The notes under the pieces: generated by a model | Told to the model about the DNA's origin: nothing | Database searches by the model: none | The model's input: only the letters and a program-made list of their open reading frames with translations | Made by a program: the position numbers and the translations under genes | Shown: one piece after another, positions 1-8,357 of the stretch | Layout: the number at the start of each line of letters is the position of its first letter | How positions within the stretch are numbered: position 1 is the first letter of the stretch | From: Kitasatospora cineracea | GTDB taxonomy: Bacteria; Actinomycetota; Actinomycetes; Streptomycetales; Streptomycetaceae | Reading direction: 5' to 3' | NCBI RefSeq assembly: GCF_003751605.1 | Contig: NZ_RJVJ01000001.1 | Span: 1,240,001-1,304,000, forward strand | DNA: 64,000 bases

Positions 1-424
1 CCACCCGGTCACCTGGCTGCCTGACCCCGACGACTTCAACACCGCCACCGTCGATGCCGCCACCAACCCCGGTCCGGGCCCGTACTACCTCAAGCTCCGC
101 CACCGCGGCGACGTACCGGTCCGCCTCGACCACCACCTCGGCCTGCCCGGTGTCCACCGCGTTGCCGACGGCCGCCTGCGGTGGGTCCGCCCCGGCGCGC
201 ACCCGGCCGACGCCGGGCACGGCGAGGTCCTGCTCGCCAACCTGCCCGCCCCCGGCACCGTCTGCGAGCCGGGCGCCGAACTCGGCACCGCCGAAGGCAT
301 CACCACCGCCGCCGACGCCCCCTTCGCCTCCCCGCACACCCTCTCGAAGGCCGGCCGCGCGCTGCTGGCCGCCTTCGACCGGCACCTCGTCCCCGCCGAC
401 CGTCAGGAAGGAACCGCCCCGTGA
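1..424 (+). CDS. C-terminal part of an unidentified protein (cut by window edge)
   Basis: The reading frame is open from base 2 and ends in TGA at 422-424, giving about 140 codons with no start inside the window. The visible part has no signal peptide, membrane segment or motif that I recognise; it is rich in Asp, His and Pro and ends in a short helical stretch (residues like SKAGRALLAAFDRHL). Its stop overlaps the GTG start of the following radical SAM gene by four bases, so the two are almost certainly translated together and may act in one pathway. Codon use is typical of the window. Function is unknown. Confidence 0.7.
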   Translation, partial: HPVTWLPDPDDFNTATVDAATNPGPGPYYLKLRHRGDVPVRLDHHLGLPGVHRVADGRLRWVRPGAHPADAGHGEVLLANLPAPGTVCEPGAELGTAEGITTAADAPFASPHTLSKAGRALLAAFDRHLVPADRQEGTAP

Positions 425-2073
425 CCACCGCAACGATGCCCAGCCTGCGCGAGCAGCTCGCCGCCGTCCCCGACGACGCCTTCACCCGCCTGCAGTACCT
501 GGCCGCCGAGGTCGGCTGCATCAACCGGTGCGCGATGTGCAGCCAGGCCGCCGGCAGCGACCTGTGGCGCTTCACCCCGCGCGGCCTGGCCCAGCTGATG
601 ACCGCCCTGGCGGAGGAGGCCGCCGCCCGCGGTCTGCGGATCGCCCAGGGCCGCATCCACCGCCCCGGCGTCCTCTTCCCCTACCTCGACAACGACATCA
701 GCGCCTACCCCTACCTCGACACGTACGCGGAGCTGGCCCGCGACGTCCTCGGCGTGAAGATCCGCATGTCCTCCGTCGGGTTCTCCGCCCACAACACCCG
801 GCTGACCGAGATGCACCGCCGCATCGTCGCCGACCTCGGCGAGGTCTTCGACGGCATCCGCTTCTCCCTCACCCCGTACGCCACCGGCTACATCGGCAAG
901 GCCCCCGGCACCTCCCGCGACCAGTACACCGCCGACCTCGCCCACACCCTGCGGATCTACCGGCCGCTGCTGGACCGCATCGGGCACGGCGCCGCCACCG
1001 CCGCCGTCGAGATGCGCTTCGCTCCGCTGGTGGGCATCGCCGAGCTGACGGTCACCCACGTCGACGGGCACCACGTCCTCCAGGTCGGCCCGCACCTGCT
1101 GATCTCCGCCCAGCCCGACGAGGGCCCGCTGCCGGTCACGGTGATCGAGCGCCTGGACGAACGCAACCAGCCCGTCCTGTCCGGCCCCGGCCGCCCCTAC
1201 CTCCACGTCACCGCCGACGCCGCCCAGCCGGACAGCGCCACCGTGCGCGACGCCCTGGCCGGCCTGCTGGCCGTGCAGCACCGGGCTGCCACCGTGGCCG
1301 TGCACCGCTTCACCAACGCGGACGGCGACTACTACAGCGCCGACCCCGACTTCCACCCCGACGGCCGCTTCACCGCCCTGAACCTCTACCCAGCCACCGA
1401 CCGGCGGAAGAGGTCCGGCTACACCGACGCCACCCGGCACTTCCTGAACACCCTGCTCGACCACAAGGCCGCCCGCGGCCTCGCCCGGCGCGATCCCTTC
1501 CCGGACGCCACCGCGAGCGACGTCGACGCCGTCCTGTCCGCCCTGCGCTTCAAGGCCCAGGCCCTCGACCCCGTCGACCGGGCGGCCGCGGCCCACCTGC
1601 GCGAGCAGGTGATCCCGATGGTCTCCGTCCACGCCCGCGCCCTGCTGAGCGCCGGCTACCCGGCCGCCGCGTTCTTCTCCCGCGACTTCACCATCGACAC
1701 CGGACAGATCGTCAACCAGGGCCGCGCCCTCCACCTCTTCCGGGGCCTGGCCGCCACCGACGGCGAGCCGATGACCCTGCGGGAGGAACGCGGCTTCGGG
1801 CAGGCCAGCCTGTCCACCGTCCGCGGCCCGATCTGGCGGATCACCCCCCTGCCCTTCACCGGCAACCGACTGCCGCTCGCCGTCACCGGCCGCAAGAACC
1901 CCGCCACCGAGCAGCCCACCGTCCTCATCGAGGAGATGGACCCCTGCCACCTCGCCCCCGTCATGCGCGCCACCGGCTGCCAGCTGCGCCGCTTCACTCT
2001 CACCGGCGTCGAGATCGAACACATCGCCCAAGCCGACGCACGCGCCGCCCACGGCTTCCCCGGGGCAAGCTAG
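421..2073 (+). CDS. radical SAM protein
   Basis: A 550-residue protein starting at a GTG that overlaps the previous stop (GTGA). Residues 33-40 read CINRCAMC, the C-x3-C-x2-C motif that binds the [4Fe-4S] cluster of radical SAM enzymes, placed near the N terminus as usual. Such enzymes cleave S-adenosylmethionine to make a radical for difficult reactions. The rest of the protein is longer than a minimal radical SAM domain, and I do not recognise a SPASM or B12 domain in it, so the substrate cannot be named. Co-translation with the unknown upstream protein and the NUDIX gene 96 bp downstream suggests a small shared pathway. The alternative start at 181 would overlap the upstream gene by 240 bp and is rejected. 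Confidence 0.82.
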   Translation: MTTATMPSLREQLAAVPDDAFTRLQYLAAEVGCINRCAMCSQAAGSDLWRFTPRGLAQLMTALAEEAAARGLRIAQGRIHRPGVLFPYLDNDISAYPYLDTYAELARDVLGVKIRMSSVGFSAHNTRLTEMHRRIVADLGEVFDGIRFSLTPYATGYIGKAPGTSRDQYTADLAHTLRIYRPLLDRIGHGAATAAVEMRFAPLVGIAELTVTHVDGHHVLQVGPHLLISAQPDEGPLPVTVIERLDERNQPVLSGPGRPYLHVTADAAQPDSATVRDALAGLLAVQHRAATVAVHRFTNADGDYYSADPDFHPDGRFTALNLYPATDRRKRSGYTDATRHFLNTLLDHKAARGLARRDPFPDATASDVDAVLSALRFKAQALDPVDRAAAAHLREQVIPMVSVHARALLSAGYPAAAFFSRDFTIDTGQIVNQGRALHLFRGLAATDGEPMTLREERGFGQASLSTVRGPIWRITPLPFTGNRLPLAVTGRKNPATEQPTVLIEEMDPCHLAPVMRATGCQLRRFTLTGVEIEHIAQADARAAHGFPGAS

Positions 2074-2169
2074 AACCCCTCAACCCGCCGACTCCTCCCG
2101 GCCGTTGAGCCGGGAGGCCCGCCGGGAAACCCCGGCACACCACCATCCCCACCAAGGAGAACCAACCCC

Positions 2170-2715
2170 ATGAACACCACCGAAGCGCAGACGCCCCAGC
2201 CGTTCAGCAGGATCAAGGTCCGCGTCACCGGCCTGGTCTTCTGCGGCGACGACGTCGCGCTGCTGCGCCGGGACCGGCCCGACTCCGTGCACTACACCAC
2301 CATCGGCGGCAACGTGCAGGACGGCGAGGACTACCGGGCGGCCGTCCTGCGCGAGCTCGAAGAAGAACTCGGCCTCAGCCCGGACCTGGCGGCCACCGAA
2401 CCGGAGCTGATCTGGATCGCCGACTCCCGGATCAGCCGCCCCGGCCCGACCCCGCCGCCCCGCAAGTTCCACCTGATCTACCGCCTCCACGTCACCCCGC
2501 AGGTCCGCGCCCGCCTCGCCACCCAGGAATACGACGAACTCCCCGACGGCACCCACGAGGTCGGCACCATCGAGTGGCACGACTACCGCAAGGTCGACGG
2601 CCTGCCGCTCTTCCCGCCGATCGGCCGACAGATCGCCGAACTCGCCACCCCCACCGCCCCCGTGCGCAGGTTCGAGCTGGAACCGATCACCGACCAGAAC
2701 TACACCTGGATCTGA
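2170..2715 (+). CDS. NUDIX hydrolase
   Basis: A 181-residue protein with a complete NUDIX box: a Gly followed by five residues and Glu (GNVQDGE), seven residues, then RELEEELGL. This Glu-rich helix binds Mg2+ or Mn2+, and members hydrolyse a nucleoside diphosphate linked to another group. Substrate preference cannot be read from the sequence. A clear ribosome binding site (AAGGAGA, about 2154-2160) precedes the ATG. It lies 96 bp after the radical SAM gene on the same strand and may be its operon partner. The protein ends in an aromatic tail (QNYTWI). Confidence 0.88.
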   Translation: MNTTEAQTPQPFSRIKVRVTGLVFCGDDVALLRRDRPDSVHYTTIGGNVQDGEDYRAAVLRELEEELGLSPDLAATEPELIWIADSRISRPGPTPPPRKFHLIYRLHVTPQVRARLATQEYDELPDGTHEVGTIEWHDYRKVDGLPLFPPIGRQIAELATPTAPVRRFELEPITDQNYTWI

Positions 2716-2727
2716 CAGGACCCTGAC

Positions 2728-2773
2728 CAGCGGTGACTGTCTCCCGGAGGAACCCGCGAGGCAGCCACCGCTG
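2728..2773. repeat. inverted repeat after NUDIX gene, possible terminator
   Basis: CAGCGGTG at 2728-2735 is matched by CACCGCTG at 2766-2773, 12 bp after the NUDIX stop. The 30-bp loop is long and no T-tract follows, so a terminator role is only possible. The rest of the stretch to 2986 holds no gene that I can support. Confidence 0.3.
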
Positions 2774-2986
2774 ACGGGAAGGCGACGTACTCGCCAGCGC
2801 CAGTCCGAGGACGGGGCGAGACTCGCTTCGAAGCAGTCTTCCTCGAGTTTGTTCGCACCCCCGCCCGACTGCAGCCATGGCGATGTCGCCCGCAGGAGTG
2901 AACAACCAGTGCACTGGCCTACGTGGGCGCACCGTTAGTGAGCATTGGGCTGTTGAGTGGGCGGGAGAGGTACTTGAGGACGAAAG

Positions 2987-3421
2987 GTGGCCGTCGTGCG
3001 TGGTGCGGACGGTCCGAAGGCCGCGGCCCGGCTCGTAGCCGTGCTGCTGACCGTGCTGACTGTGTTCGCGCACGCCTCGACTGCCGCGGGTACGACCCAT
3101 CTGGCTCCGCCTGACAACGACCGCTGCCTCTCTGCCACTTCGGCTCCGGCCGTAGCGGGTGCGGTCGTAGATGTGGACGGGTGCCGGGCCGCGTCGCTAT
3201 CGGCAACGAGCGGCAAACGCCACCACCCCGCAGGCGGCGGGATGTGTACCGCCACCGTTTACCACACCCGCCATCATCTGCCCGCGGGCCCCGGCCTGTA
3301 CGCCGGATCCGATGCCCATGGTGCGGTCGGCCCCGCCCGCCCGACGCTTGCCGGGCAGGCCGGCCCGTCTTCCCGGCCCGGGCCGGGCCCCCAACCCCAG
3401 GACACCGTGCTGCGCTGCTGA
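2987..3421 (+). CDS. small exported protein with C-terminal LRC tail (copy 1)
   Basis: A GTG start gives 144 residues. The N terminus (VAVVRGADGPK) is followed by a hydrophobic helix (ARLVAVLLTVLTVFAHA), which looks like a signal peptide or membrane anchor. The middle is low-complexity with Cys and His residues, and the protein ends in DTVLRC. Two other genes in this window share the layout: the one at 4022-4366 also begins VAVVR and ends LQVLRC, and the one at 17351-17719 ends IQVFRC. The general pattern recalls DUF6153-type Streptomyces proteins, but that assignment is from memory and uncertain. Unlike the other two, this copy is not directly followed by a carbonic anhydrase gene. Function unknown. 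Confidence 0.6.
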   Translation: MAVVRGADGPKAAARLVAVLLTVLTVFAHASTAAGTTHLAPPDNDRCLSATSAPAVAGAVVDVDGCRAASLSATSGKRHHPAGGGMCTATVYHTRHHLPAGPGLYAGSDAHGAVGPARPTLAGQAGPSSRPGPGPQPQDTVLRC

Positions 3422-3538
3422 CAGTGCCCGGCGCCGCCCCGTACGCCCCCGCTGCCCGATGTGCGCGGCGAGTCGGGCGGGTGCGTCGAGCCGTCAGCAG
3501 GCCTATCACCTTCCTTTTCACCGTCCTGTGGAGTTGTC

Positions 3539-3883
3539 ATGCTCAATGCCGATGCTGTCATCCGTGCCCTGGTTCTGGCGGAAGCCAGCCGCTGCAGCCA
3601 GTCCGCCCCGAGCGCCCCCGCCGCGGCCCGCTCCTCCGTGGCGTCCTCTCCCGACCGTGGCCGCGAAGCCGCCTGCGGCGCAGCGCCCGTACCGCCGGAG
3701 CCGGCGCCGGTCCGTTCCGGGCAGTCCTCGGCTCGCGCGTCGGGGGCCGGGCGGCCGGTGCGGGTGCGTGGCGCGGCGGCCGTCCGTTCGACGGTGGGCC
3801 CGCGGGGCCGGGGTCATGCGCGCAGGCTGGTGCGCAGGCTGCCGGTCGGCTTCCAGCGGGCGCTGGTGCAGCTTTTCCGTTGA
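3539..3883 (+). CDS. hypothetical protein, possibly degenerate
   Basis: An ATG preceded by GGAG (six bases upstream) opens a 114-codon frame. The first 20 residues (MLNADAVIRALVLAEAS) could form a helix. After that the sequence becomes Ala/Ser/Pro- and then Arg-rich, with no recognisable domain, ending QRALVQLFR. It sits between two LRC-protein genes, in the position occupied by an enzyme gene beside the other copies, so it may be the remnant of a lost partner or simply a non-coding open frame. The ribosome binding site and same-strand context are the only support. Confidence 0.3.
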   Translation: MLNADAVIRALVLAEASRCSQSAPSAPAAARSSVASSPDRGREAACGAAPVPPEPAPVRSGQSSARASGAGRPVRVRGAAAVRSTVGPRGRGHARRLVRRLPVGFQRALVQLFR

Positions 3884-4021
3884 CAGTGGCCGGTCCTGCC
3901 CGGGCTGCGGCACGAGCGGCGGGAGCCGGGCAGGGCTTCGGTCTCGGGGAGGGACCGGTTGATGTCGCGCCTACGGGCTGGTCGTTATCTTGGCTCGACA
4001 TCGGACGGACAGGGGGTGGGG

Positions 4022-4366
4022 GTGGCTGTGGTGCGCAGGGGGGCCGTGCTGGCCAGTGTGCTCCTGTCCGTCCTGGCGCACCTTCTACTCGGACACCTGG
4101 TGCCCGCCGCAGCAGCTTCTCCCCCGCCGTTGCCTACGGCGGCTGCCTCAGCGTGGGTTACGTGCGCGGCAGTGGAGGACGGCGTCGAGGAGTGCGCCGT
4201 GCCCGGTGTCCGCTCCCGCGTGGGCGGGCCGCCCGATGCGGAGCCGGTTCCCGGTGGGAGCGGCCCGGTCCGGGCGGCCGCGGCGAGCGTGCGCGGGTAC
4301 CCGAGTGTTGTCCGGGCCTGCCGGGCAGGCCCGGACCGGGCGTCGCTGCAGGTCTTGCGCTGCTGA
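4022..4366 (+). CDS. small exported protein with C-terminal LRC tail (copy 2)
   Basis: A 114-residue protein from a GTG at 4022, chosen because it reproduces the VAVVR N terminus of the copy at 2987. A strong hydrophobic helix follows (AVLASVLLSVLAHLLLGHL), then an Ala/Pro-rich stretch with two Cys residues (WVTCAAVEDGVEECAV) and a C terminus SLQVLRC. It is 137 bp upstream of, and on the same strand as, a beta-carbonic anhydrase gene; the third copy has the same partner. This repeated pairing argues that the small protein is real and that its role is tied to the neighbouring enzyme. Biochemical function is unknown; it may be a membrane-anchored metal-binding or scaffold peptide, or a distant DUF6153 relative. 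Confidence 0.65.
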   Translation: MAVVRRGAVLASVLLSVLAHLLLGHLVPAAAASPPPLPTAAASAWVTCAAVEDGVEECAVPGVRSRVGGPPDAEPVPGGSGPVRAAAASVRGYPSVVRACRAGPDRASLQVLRC

Positions 4367-4503
4367 GGGCAGGCCGTGCCCGCGACGAGCACCCTGCTCT
4401 GCCCGCCTGCGCCCGTCTCTGGGCGGCTGGGCCTGGCGGGCTGGGGCGCTCGCGTGCACGTCCGCTGCCTTGGCTTGCACCCTTTTTGACGATCGAGGCC
4501 TCC

Positions 4504-5100
4504 GTGAAGCACTTGACCGAGCACGCCCGCCGATTCCACGGGCAGGTCGCCCGAGAACCCGGTCCGTACCAGGACCTCCACCGCGGCCAGCGCCCTCAGG
4601 CCCTGATGATCACCTGCGCCGATTCGCGGATCCAGCCCTCCCTCATGACGGGGGCTGCGCCCGGCGATCTGCTTGAGCTCCGCACCGTCGGCAACATCGT
4701 GCCCGCGTACCGGCTGGGCAGCCCCTGCGGCACCGCTGCCACTGTCGAGTTCGCCATCGCGGCCCTGTCGGTGCCCGCCATCGTGGTCATGGGGCATTCC
4801 GGGTGCGAGGGCGTCGCCGCCCTGATGGACCGCCGTGCTGCGGCACGGATGCCGCTGTTGGACGCCTGGCTGGACGAGGCGGCCTACTGCAGTCCCGAGA
4901 CGCCCGGCCCGAACGCCGGGCAGGTGCGCGCGGCGGAACTGGAGCACCTGCTCAACCAGGTCGCCAACCTCTGCACCCTGCCTGCGGTCATCCGCGCCCG
5001 CTTCCAGGAACGTCTGGCCGTCCACGCCTGGCACTACGACGTCGCCACCGGCCGGATCCAGGCATGGCACCCGCAGGAGCAGGAATGGCTGCCGCTGTGA
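4504..5100 (+). CDS. beta-class carbonic anhydrase
   Basis: A 198-residue enzyme interconverting CO2 and bicarbonate. The zinc site is visible: Cys in CADSR (with the Asp-Arg dyad) near residue 38, and His-x2-Cys in GHSGCEGV near residue 100. The GTG at 4504 follows GAGG by five bases; an in-frame TTG at 4486 is a weaker choice. The protein shares the N-terminal LTEHARRFHG pattern and overall length with a second copy at 16566-17165, and the two are clearly paralogues, with different residues around the second zinc ligand pair (HSGC versus HSHC). It is preceded by a small LRC protein gene. No signal peptide is seen, so it acts in the cytoplasm. Confidence 0.93.
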   Translation: MKHLTEHARRFHGQVAREPGPYQDLHRGQRPQALMITCADSRIQPSLMTGAAPGDLLELRTVGNIVPAYRLGSPCGTAATVEFAIAALSVPAIVVMGHSGCEGVAALMDRRAAARMPLLDAWLDEAAYCSPETPGPNAGQVRAAELEHLLNQVANLCTLPAVIRARFQERLAVHAWHYDVATGRIQAWHPQEQEWLPL

Positions 5101-5279
5101 AGGTGCGGCGCCGAACGGGCCGGGCCCGCAGGGCACCCCAAGGGCGGGTCGCACCGTGGTGACGGAACCGTCAGCCGCATGACTCAGACAGTGTAATGAG
5201 CGAGTGTCACAACAGGCCATTACTGGATGTGTCGCGGACGATGGTGAGGCCCGCTTCGAGACCCGGGGAAGGCCAGCCC

Positions 5280-6377
5280 GTGCACCCTCGCCTGTTCGCA
5301 GCCGTTTCCGCCCTGCTCCTGTTCGTCCTGGGCGCGACCTCGGTCGCCGTCACCGACTGGACACCGAGGACCGCCGCCGCAGACGCCGCCGGACCGCTGG
5401 CGGTGCCCGCGCCCGCCGCCTCCGGCGGCGGTGCGCCGGAGGCGGACCCGGCAGTGTGGACGCGCACCAGTCTGCGCAACAAGGTCATGGGCGAGATGGA
5501 GCAGGCGGACCCCGGCGTCGCGCTCGCGGACCTCGACGCGATCACGAAGGACAAGCCCTACACGGTCCGCTTCTGCCACCCCATCGCGCACGAGCTCGGC
5601 CGCCAGGCCGTGAAGCGGTTCAACGCCGACTTCCAGAAGGTCATCTCCTACCCGCACGACACCTGTGCCTCCGGGTACCTGCACGGCGCGGTAGAGGAGG
5701 TCCTGCTGGCCTCCAAGAACCCCGAGCAGGAGCTGCTGAGGCTCTGCGAGCCCGACAACAACGGCCCCTGCATCCACGGGGTCGGCCACGGCACGATGTT
5801 CATCGCCAAGGAGGACGTCCCCGCGGCCCGGGCCCTGTGCAGCACCTTCCCCACCGAGAGCCGGCGCATCACCTGCTCCGAGGGGCTGTTCATGCAGCTG
5901 TTCGGCCCCGACGAGGACGACGCCAAGGCGGTGGCGAACCTGCCCAAGGACAAGCTCGCCGCCGAGCCGATGTACCCCTGCCCGGAGCAGCCCGCCCTGT
6001 TCCAGTCCGCCTGCTACTTCTACGCCTCCACCTACTTCCTGTCCTCCCACGACTACGCCAACCACCCCGACGTCTTCGCCCAGGCGCTCAAGTGGTGCCT
6101 GAACGCCCAGGCCACCGGCGGGGGCACCGACTGCTCGCGCGGTGTGGGCTCGCGGACCATGAAGTACAACCTCGACCGTCCTGATTGGAGCGCCCAGCAG
6201 TGCGCCAGCGCGGCCGACGCCTGGCAGCGCAAGGCCTGTACCGAGGGCCTGCTCAGCTACTGGACCGTCAACTACACCGATGCCAAGGCCGCGGGCCGGC
6301 TGTGCGCGGCGATCGGCGACCGGGAGATCCAGGGGTACTGCCGTACAGCCGGGGCACTGTCCGCCTCGCTGGACTGA
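5280..6377 (+). CDS. exported Cys/His-rich protein of unknown function
   Basis: A 365-residue protein starting at GTG with GGGGAAGG eight bases upstream. A signal-like segment (LFAAVSALLLFVLGATSVAV) and an Ala/Pro linker lead into a globular domain with about a dozen Cys. Repeated His/Gly/Cys motifs stand out: CHPIAHELGRQA, DTCASGYLHGAVEE, CIHGVGHGTMF and later CSRGVGS. Paired His and Cys spaced like this suggest metal or haem binding outside the membrane, but I know no named family for it. It is 107 bp upstream of a CtaG gene on the same strand, so a role in copper delivery or oxidase assembly is a reasonable inference only. An in-frame ATG at 5241 is an alternative start. Confidence 0.75.
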   Translation: MHPRLFAAVSALLLFVLGATSVAVTDWTPRTAAADAAGPLAVPAPAASGGGAPEADPAVWTRTSLRNKVMGEMEQADPGVALADLDAITKDKPYTVRFCHPIAHELGRQAVKRFNADFQKVISYPHDTCASGYLHGAVEEVLLASKNPEQELLRLCEPDNNGPCIHGVGHGTMFIAKEDVPAARALCSTFPTESRRITCSEGLFMQLFGPDEDDAKAVANLPKDKLAAEPMYPCPEQPALFQSACYFYASTYFLSSHDYANHPDVFAQALKWCLNAQATGGGTDCSRGVGSRTMKYNLDRPDWSAQQCASAADAWQRKACTEGLLSYWTVNYTDAKAAGRLCAAIGDREIQGYCRTAGALSASLD

Positions 6378-6484
6378 CCGCCCGGCGCACACTGTGCGCT
6401 GGCGCGCGATGTCCGCGGGGCGTGACTTCCGGCGCCGGTGCGCCGTTGGGCCCGCTGAAGCGGTGGTGTGAGGAGGCGGGCGGG

Positions 6485-7429
6485 TTGGACGGGATGCCGA
6501 TGGCCCCGATGGGGCCGCTGACGCCGGCCGGGGCGCTGGCCTGGAGTCCGGAGCCGGTGTTCCTGGCCGGCTGCCTGGCCGCGCTGGCCTCCTACGGTGC
6601 GGCCGTGGCGGTGCTGTGCCGGCGCGGGGACCGGTGGCCGGCGGGGCGCTGTGCCGCGTGGGCGGCGGGGGTCGGCGTGGTGGGGGCGGCCACGTGCACG
6701 GGGCTGCACCGCTATGCGATGGCGATGTTCAGCGCGCACATGGTGCAGCACCTGCTGCTGGGGTTGATCGCGCCGGTGCTGCTGCTGCTGGGCGCGCCGT
6801 CCACGCTGGCACTGCGGGTGTTGCCGCAGCGCCTGGGCCGGTATGCGGGGCCCAGGGTGTGGCTGCTGCGGCTGGTGCATTCGCGCTACGCGCGCACCGT
6901 CTCCTCGCCGCTGCTGACGATCCCGCTGTTCGCCCTGGGCCTGTACGGGACGTTCTTCACGCCGGCGTTCGACCTGGCGATGGACACCCGGGCAGGGCAG
7001 ATCGTGATGGCGGTGCACCTGGTCGCCGCGGGCCACCTGTTCTACTGGCCGATCATCGGGGTGGATCCGGGGCCCAACCGTCCCGGCTATGTGCAGCGGG
7101 TGCTCCTGCTGCTGACCGCGATGCCGGTCCACGCGTTCTTCGGCCTGGCGGTGATGCAGGCCCGGGAGCCGGTGGTGGCGGCCTTCACCCAACCGCCTGC
7201 TTCCTGGCACCTGGATCCGCTGGCCGACCAGAGGGTCGCGGGGGCTCTGACGTGGGCGCTGACGGCGGTTCCCACGCTGCTGGTGCTGCTGGTCATCTGG
7301 CGGCAGTGGGAGGCGAGCGAGGTGCGGGCGGCCCGTCGCGCGGACCGCGCGGGCGAGCGCGGCCGGGACCGGGAGCTGGAGGCCTACAACGCCATGCTGG
7401 CCCGGCTGCACGTGCGGGCCCAGCGGTGA
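6485..7429 (+). CDS. CtaG/caa3-type cytochrome c oxidase assembly membrane protein
   Basis: About 314 residues with seven predicted membrane helices. The recognisable core is AMFSAHMVQHLLLGLIAPVL, followed by HSRYARTVSSPLLTIPLF, GHLFYWPIIGVDPGP and AMPVHAFFGLAVM, which match the CtaG (caa3_CtaG) family linked to copper delivery to cytochrome oxidase. Conserved His residues lie in helices HMVQH and VHLVAAGH. The TTG at 6485 is preferred because GAGGAGG lies nine bases upstream; the ATG at 6494 is possible. With either start the N terminus is Met-rich (MDGMPMAPM), a feature of copper binding. The C-terminal half of the fusion protein at 19461-21476 is a paralogue. Confidence 0.85.
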   Translation: MDGMPMAPMGPLTPAGALAWSPEPVFLAGCLAALASYGAAVAVLCRRGDRWPAGRCAAWAAGVGVVGAATCTGLHRYAMAMFSAHMVQHLLLGLIAPVLLLLGAPSTLALRVLPQRLGRYAGPRVWLLRLVHSRYARTVSSPLLTIPLFALGLYGTFFTPAFDLAMDTRAGQIVMAVHLVAAGHLFYWPIIGVDPGPNRPGYVQRVLLLLTAMPVHAFFGLAVMQAREPVVAAFTQPPASWHLDPLADQRVAGALTWALTAVPTLLVLLVIWRQWEASEVRAARRADRAGERGRDRELEAYNAMLARLHVRAQR

Positions 7430-7472
7430 ATGGGGCTCTACCCCGGGTTCTCGGCCCGTCGCGGTGTGGCGC

Positions 7473-8357
7473 TCAGGGTCCGCAGGCGATCAGGACGGGG
7501 ACGGCGGGCAGTACGACGGCTCCCGCCCACCAGCAGATCCTGGCCGCGCGCGGGAGCCGGGCGGCGGGGGCGAGCAGGCGGCGTACGCGTTCGACGGTGG
7601 CCTCGCCGCTGGCGGCCAGGGACCCGGAGGGGGTGCCGGCGGTGGCGACCAGGTAGAGGGCTTCGGCCAGGGCGCGCGGGGTGGTGGTGCGCAGGGCGCG
7701 GTCGTCGGCTGCCATCTCCACCAGCGCGGGGATGCGCCGGCCGGCGAGGCGGGCGGCCGGGAGCAGGCGCAGGCGGTGGCCGAGGGCGGTGGACGCGGCG
7801 GTGAGCAGGTGGTGGCGGCCGCGCAGGTGGGCGCCTTCGTGGGCGAGGACGGCCTCGCGGTGGCGGGCCTCCAGGGTGAGCGCTCCGGCGGTCAGCACGA
7901 TGCGGCCGCCGTCGCCGGGCACGCACCAGGCGGCGGGGACGGCGGAGTCGAGGACCAGCCAGCCGCCGTCGTGCGGGTGTCCGACCAGGTCGAGCTGTTG
8001 GCGGTGGCGGCGTTGGGCGCGGGCGCCGCGGACCCATCCGGCGGCGACGATGCCGAGCAGCGCGGCCATCGCGGCCAGGCCGAGGCCGAATGCCTGCGGG
8101 TGGTCGTAGTCGCCGCGCGCGGACCCTTTGAGGGCGGCGGGCACGAGCCAGCCCAGCGGGCCGCGGCCGTGGTGGTCGGCGGTGAGCGCCCGGTGCACGA
8201 TCATCACCGACGTCGTGGTCGCTGTGAGGATCAGCGCGGCCCAGGAGGCTATCGCGGCGCGCGGCGCGCGGGTTTCCCAGGCGGTGCGGGCGAGTTGGCG
8301 CGGCAGCACCCATCCGGTCAGCAGCAGGGTCAGCAGCAGCGCGGCAAGGACGATCAA
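7473..8357 (-). CDS. M56-family (BlaR1/MecR1-like) membrane metallopeptidase
   Basis: A 294-residue protein with N-terminal and C-terminal membrane helices and a cytoplasmic zinc-protease motif, AVLAHEGAHLRGRHHLL, the HExxH signature of M56 peptidases, with a downstream AAxDDRA (EMAADDRALR) that supplies the third ligand region. The start is TTG, overlapping the stop of the blaI-type gene by four bases (TTGA). In this family the protease is thought to inactivate the partner repressor when a membrane signal is received. The BlaR1 penicillin-binding sensor domain is absent, so the signal is not beta-lactam recognition by that route. Confidence 0.88.
   Translation of the reverse strand: MIVLAALLLTLLLTGWVLPRQLARTAWETRAPRAAIASWAALILTATTTSVMIVHRALTADHHGRGPLGWLVPAALKGSARGDYDHPQAFGLGLAAMAALLGIVAAGWVRGARAQRRHRQQLDLVGHPHDGGWLVLDSAVPAAWCVPGDGGRIVLTAGALTLEARHREAVLAHEGAHLRGRHHLLTAASTALGHRLRLLPAARLAGRRIPALVEMAADDRALRTTTPRALAEALYLVATAGTPSGSLAASGEATVERVRRLLAPAARLPRAARICWWAGAVVLPAVPVLIACGP

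Noticed and set aside
3181..5100. 639-codon frame extending the carbonic anhydrase upstream
   Set aside because: The upstream part is Arg/Gly/Pro-rich noise that overlaps the LRC gene; the enzyme begins at GTG 4504 with a ribosome binding site.
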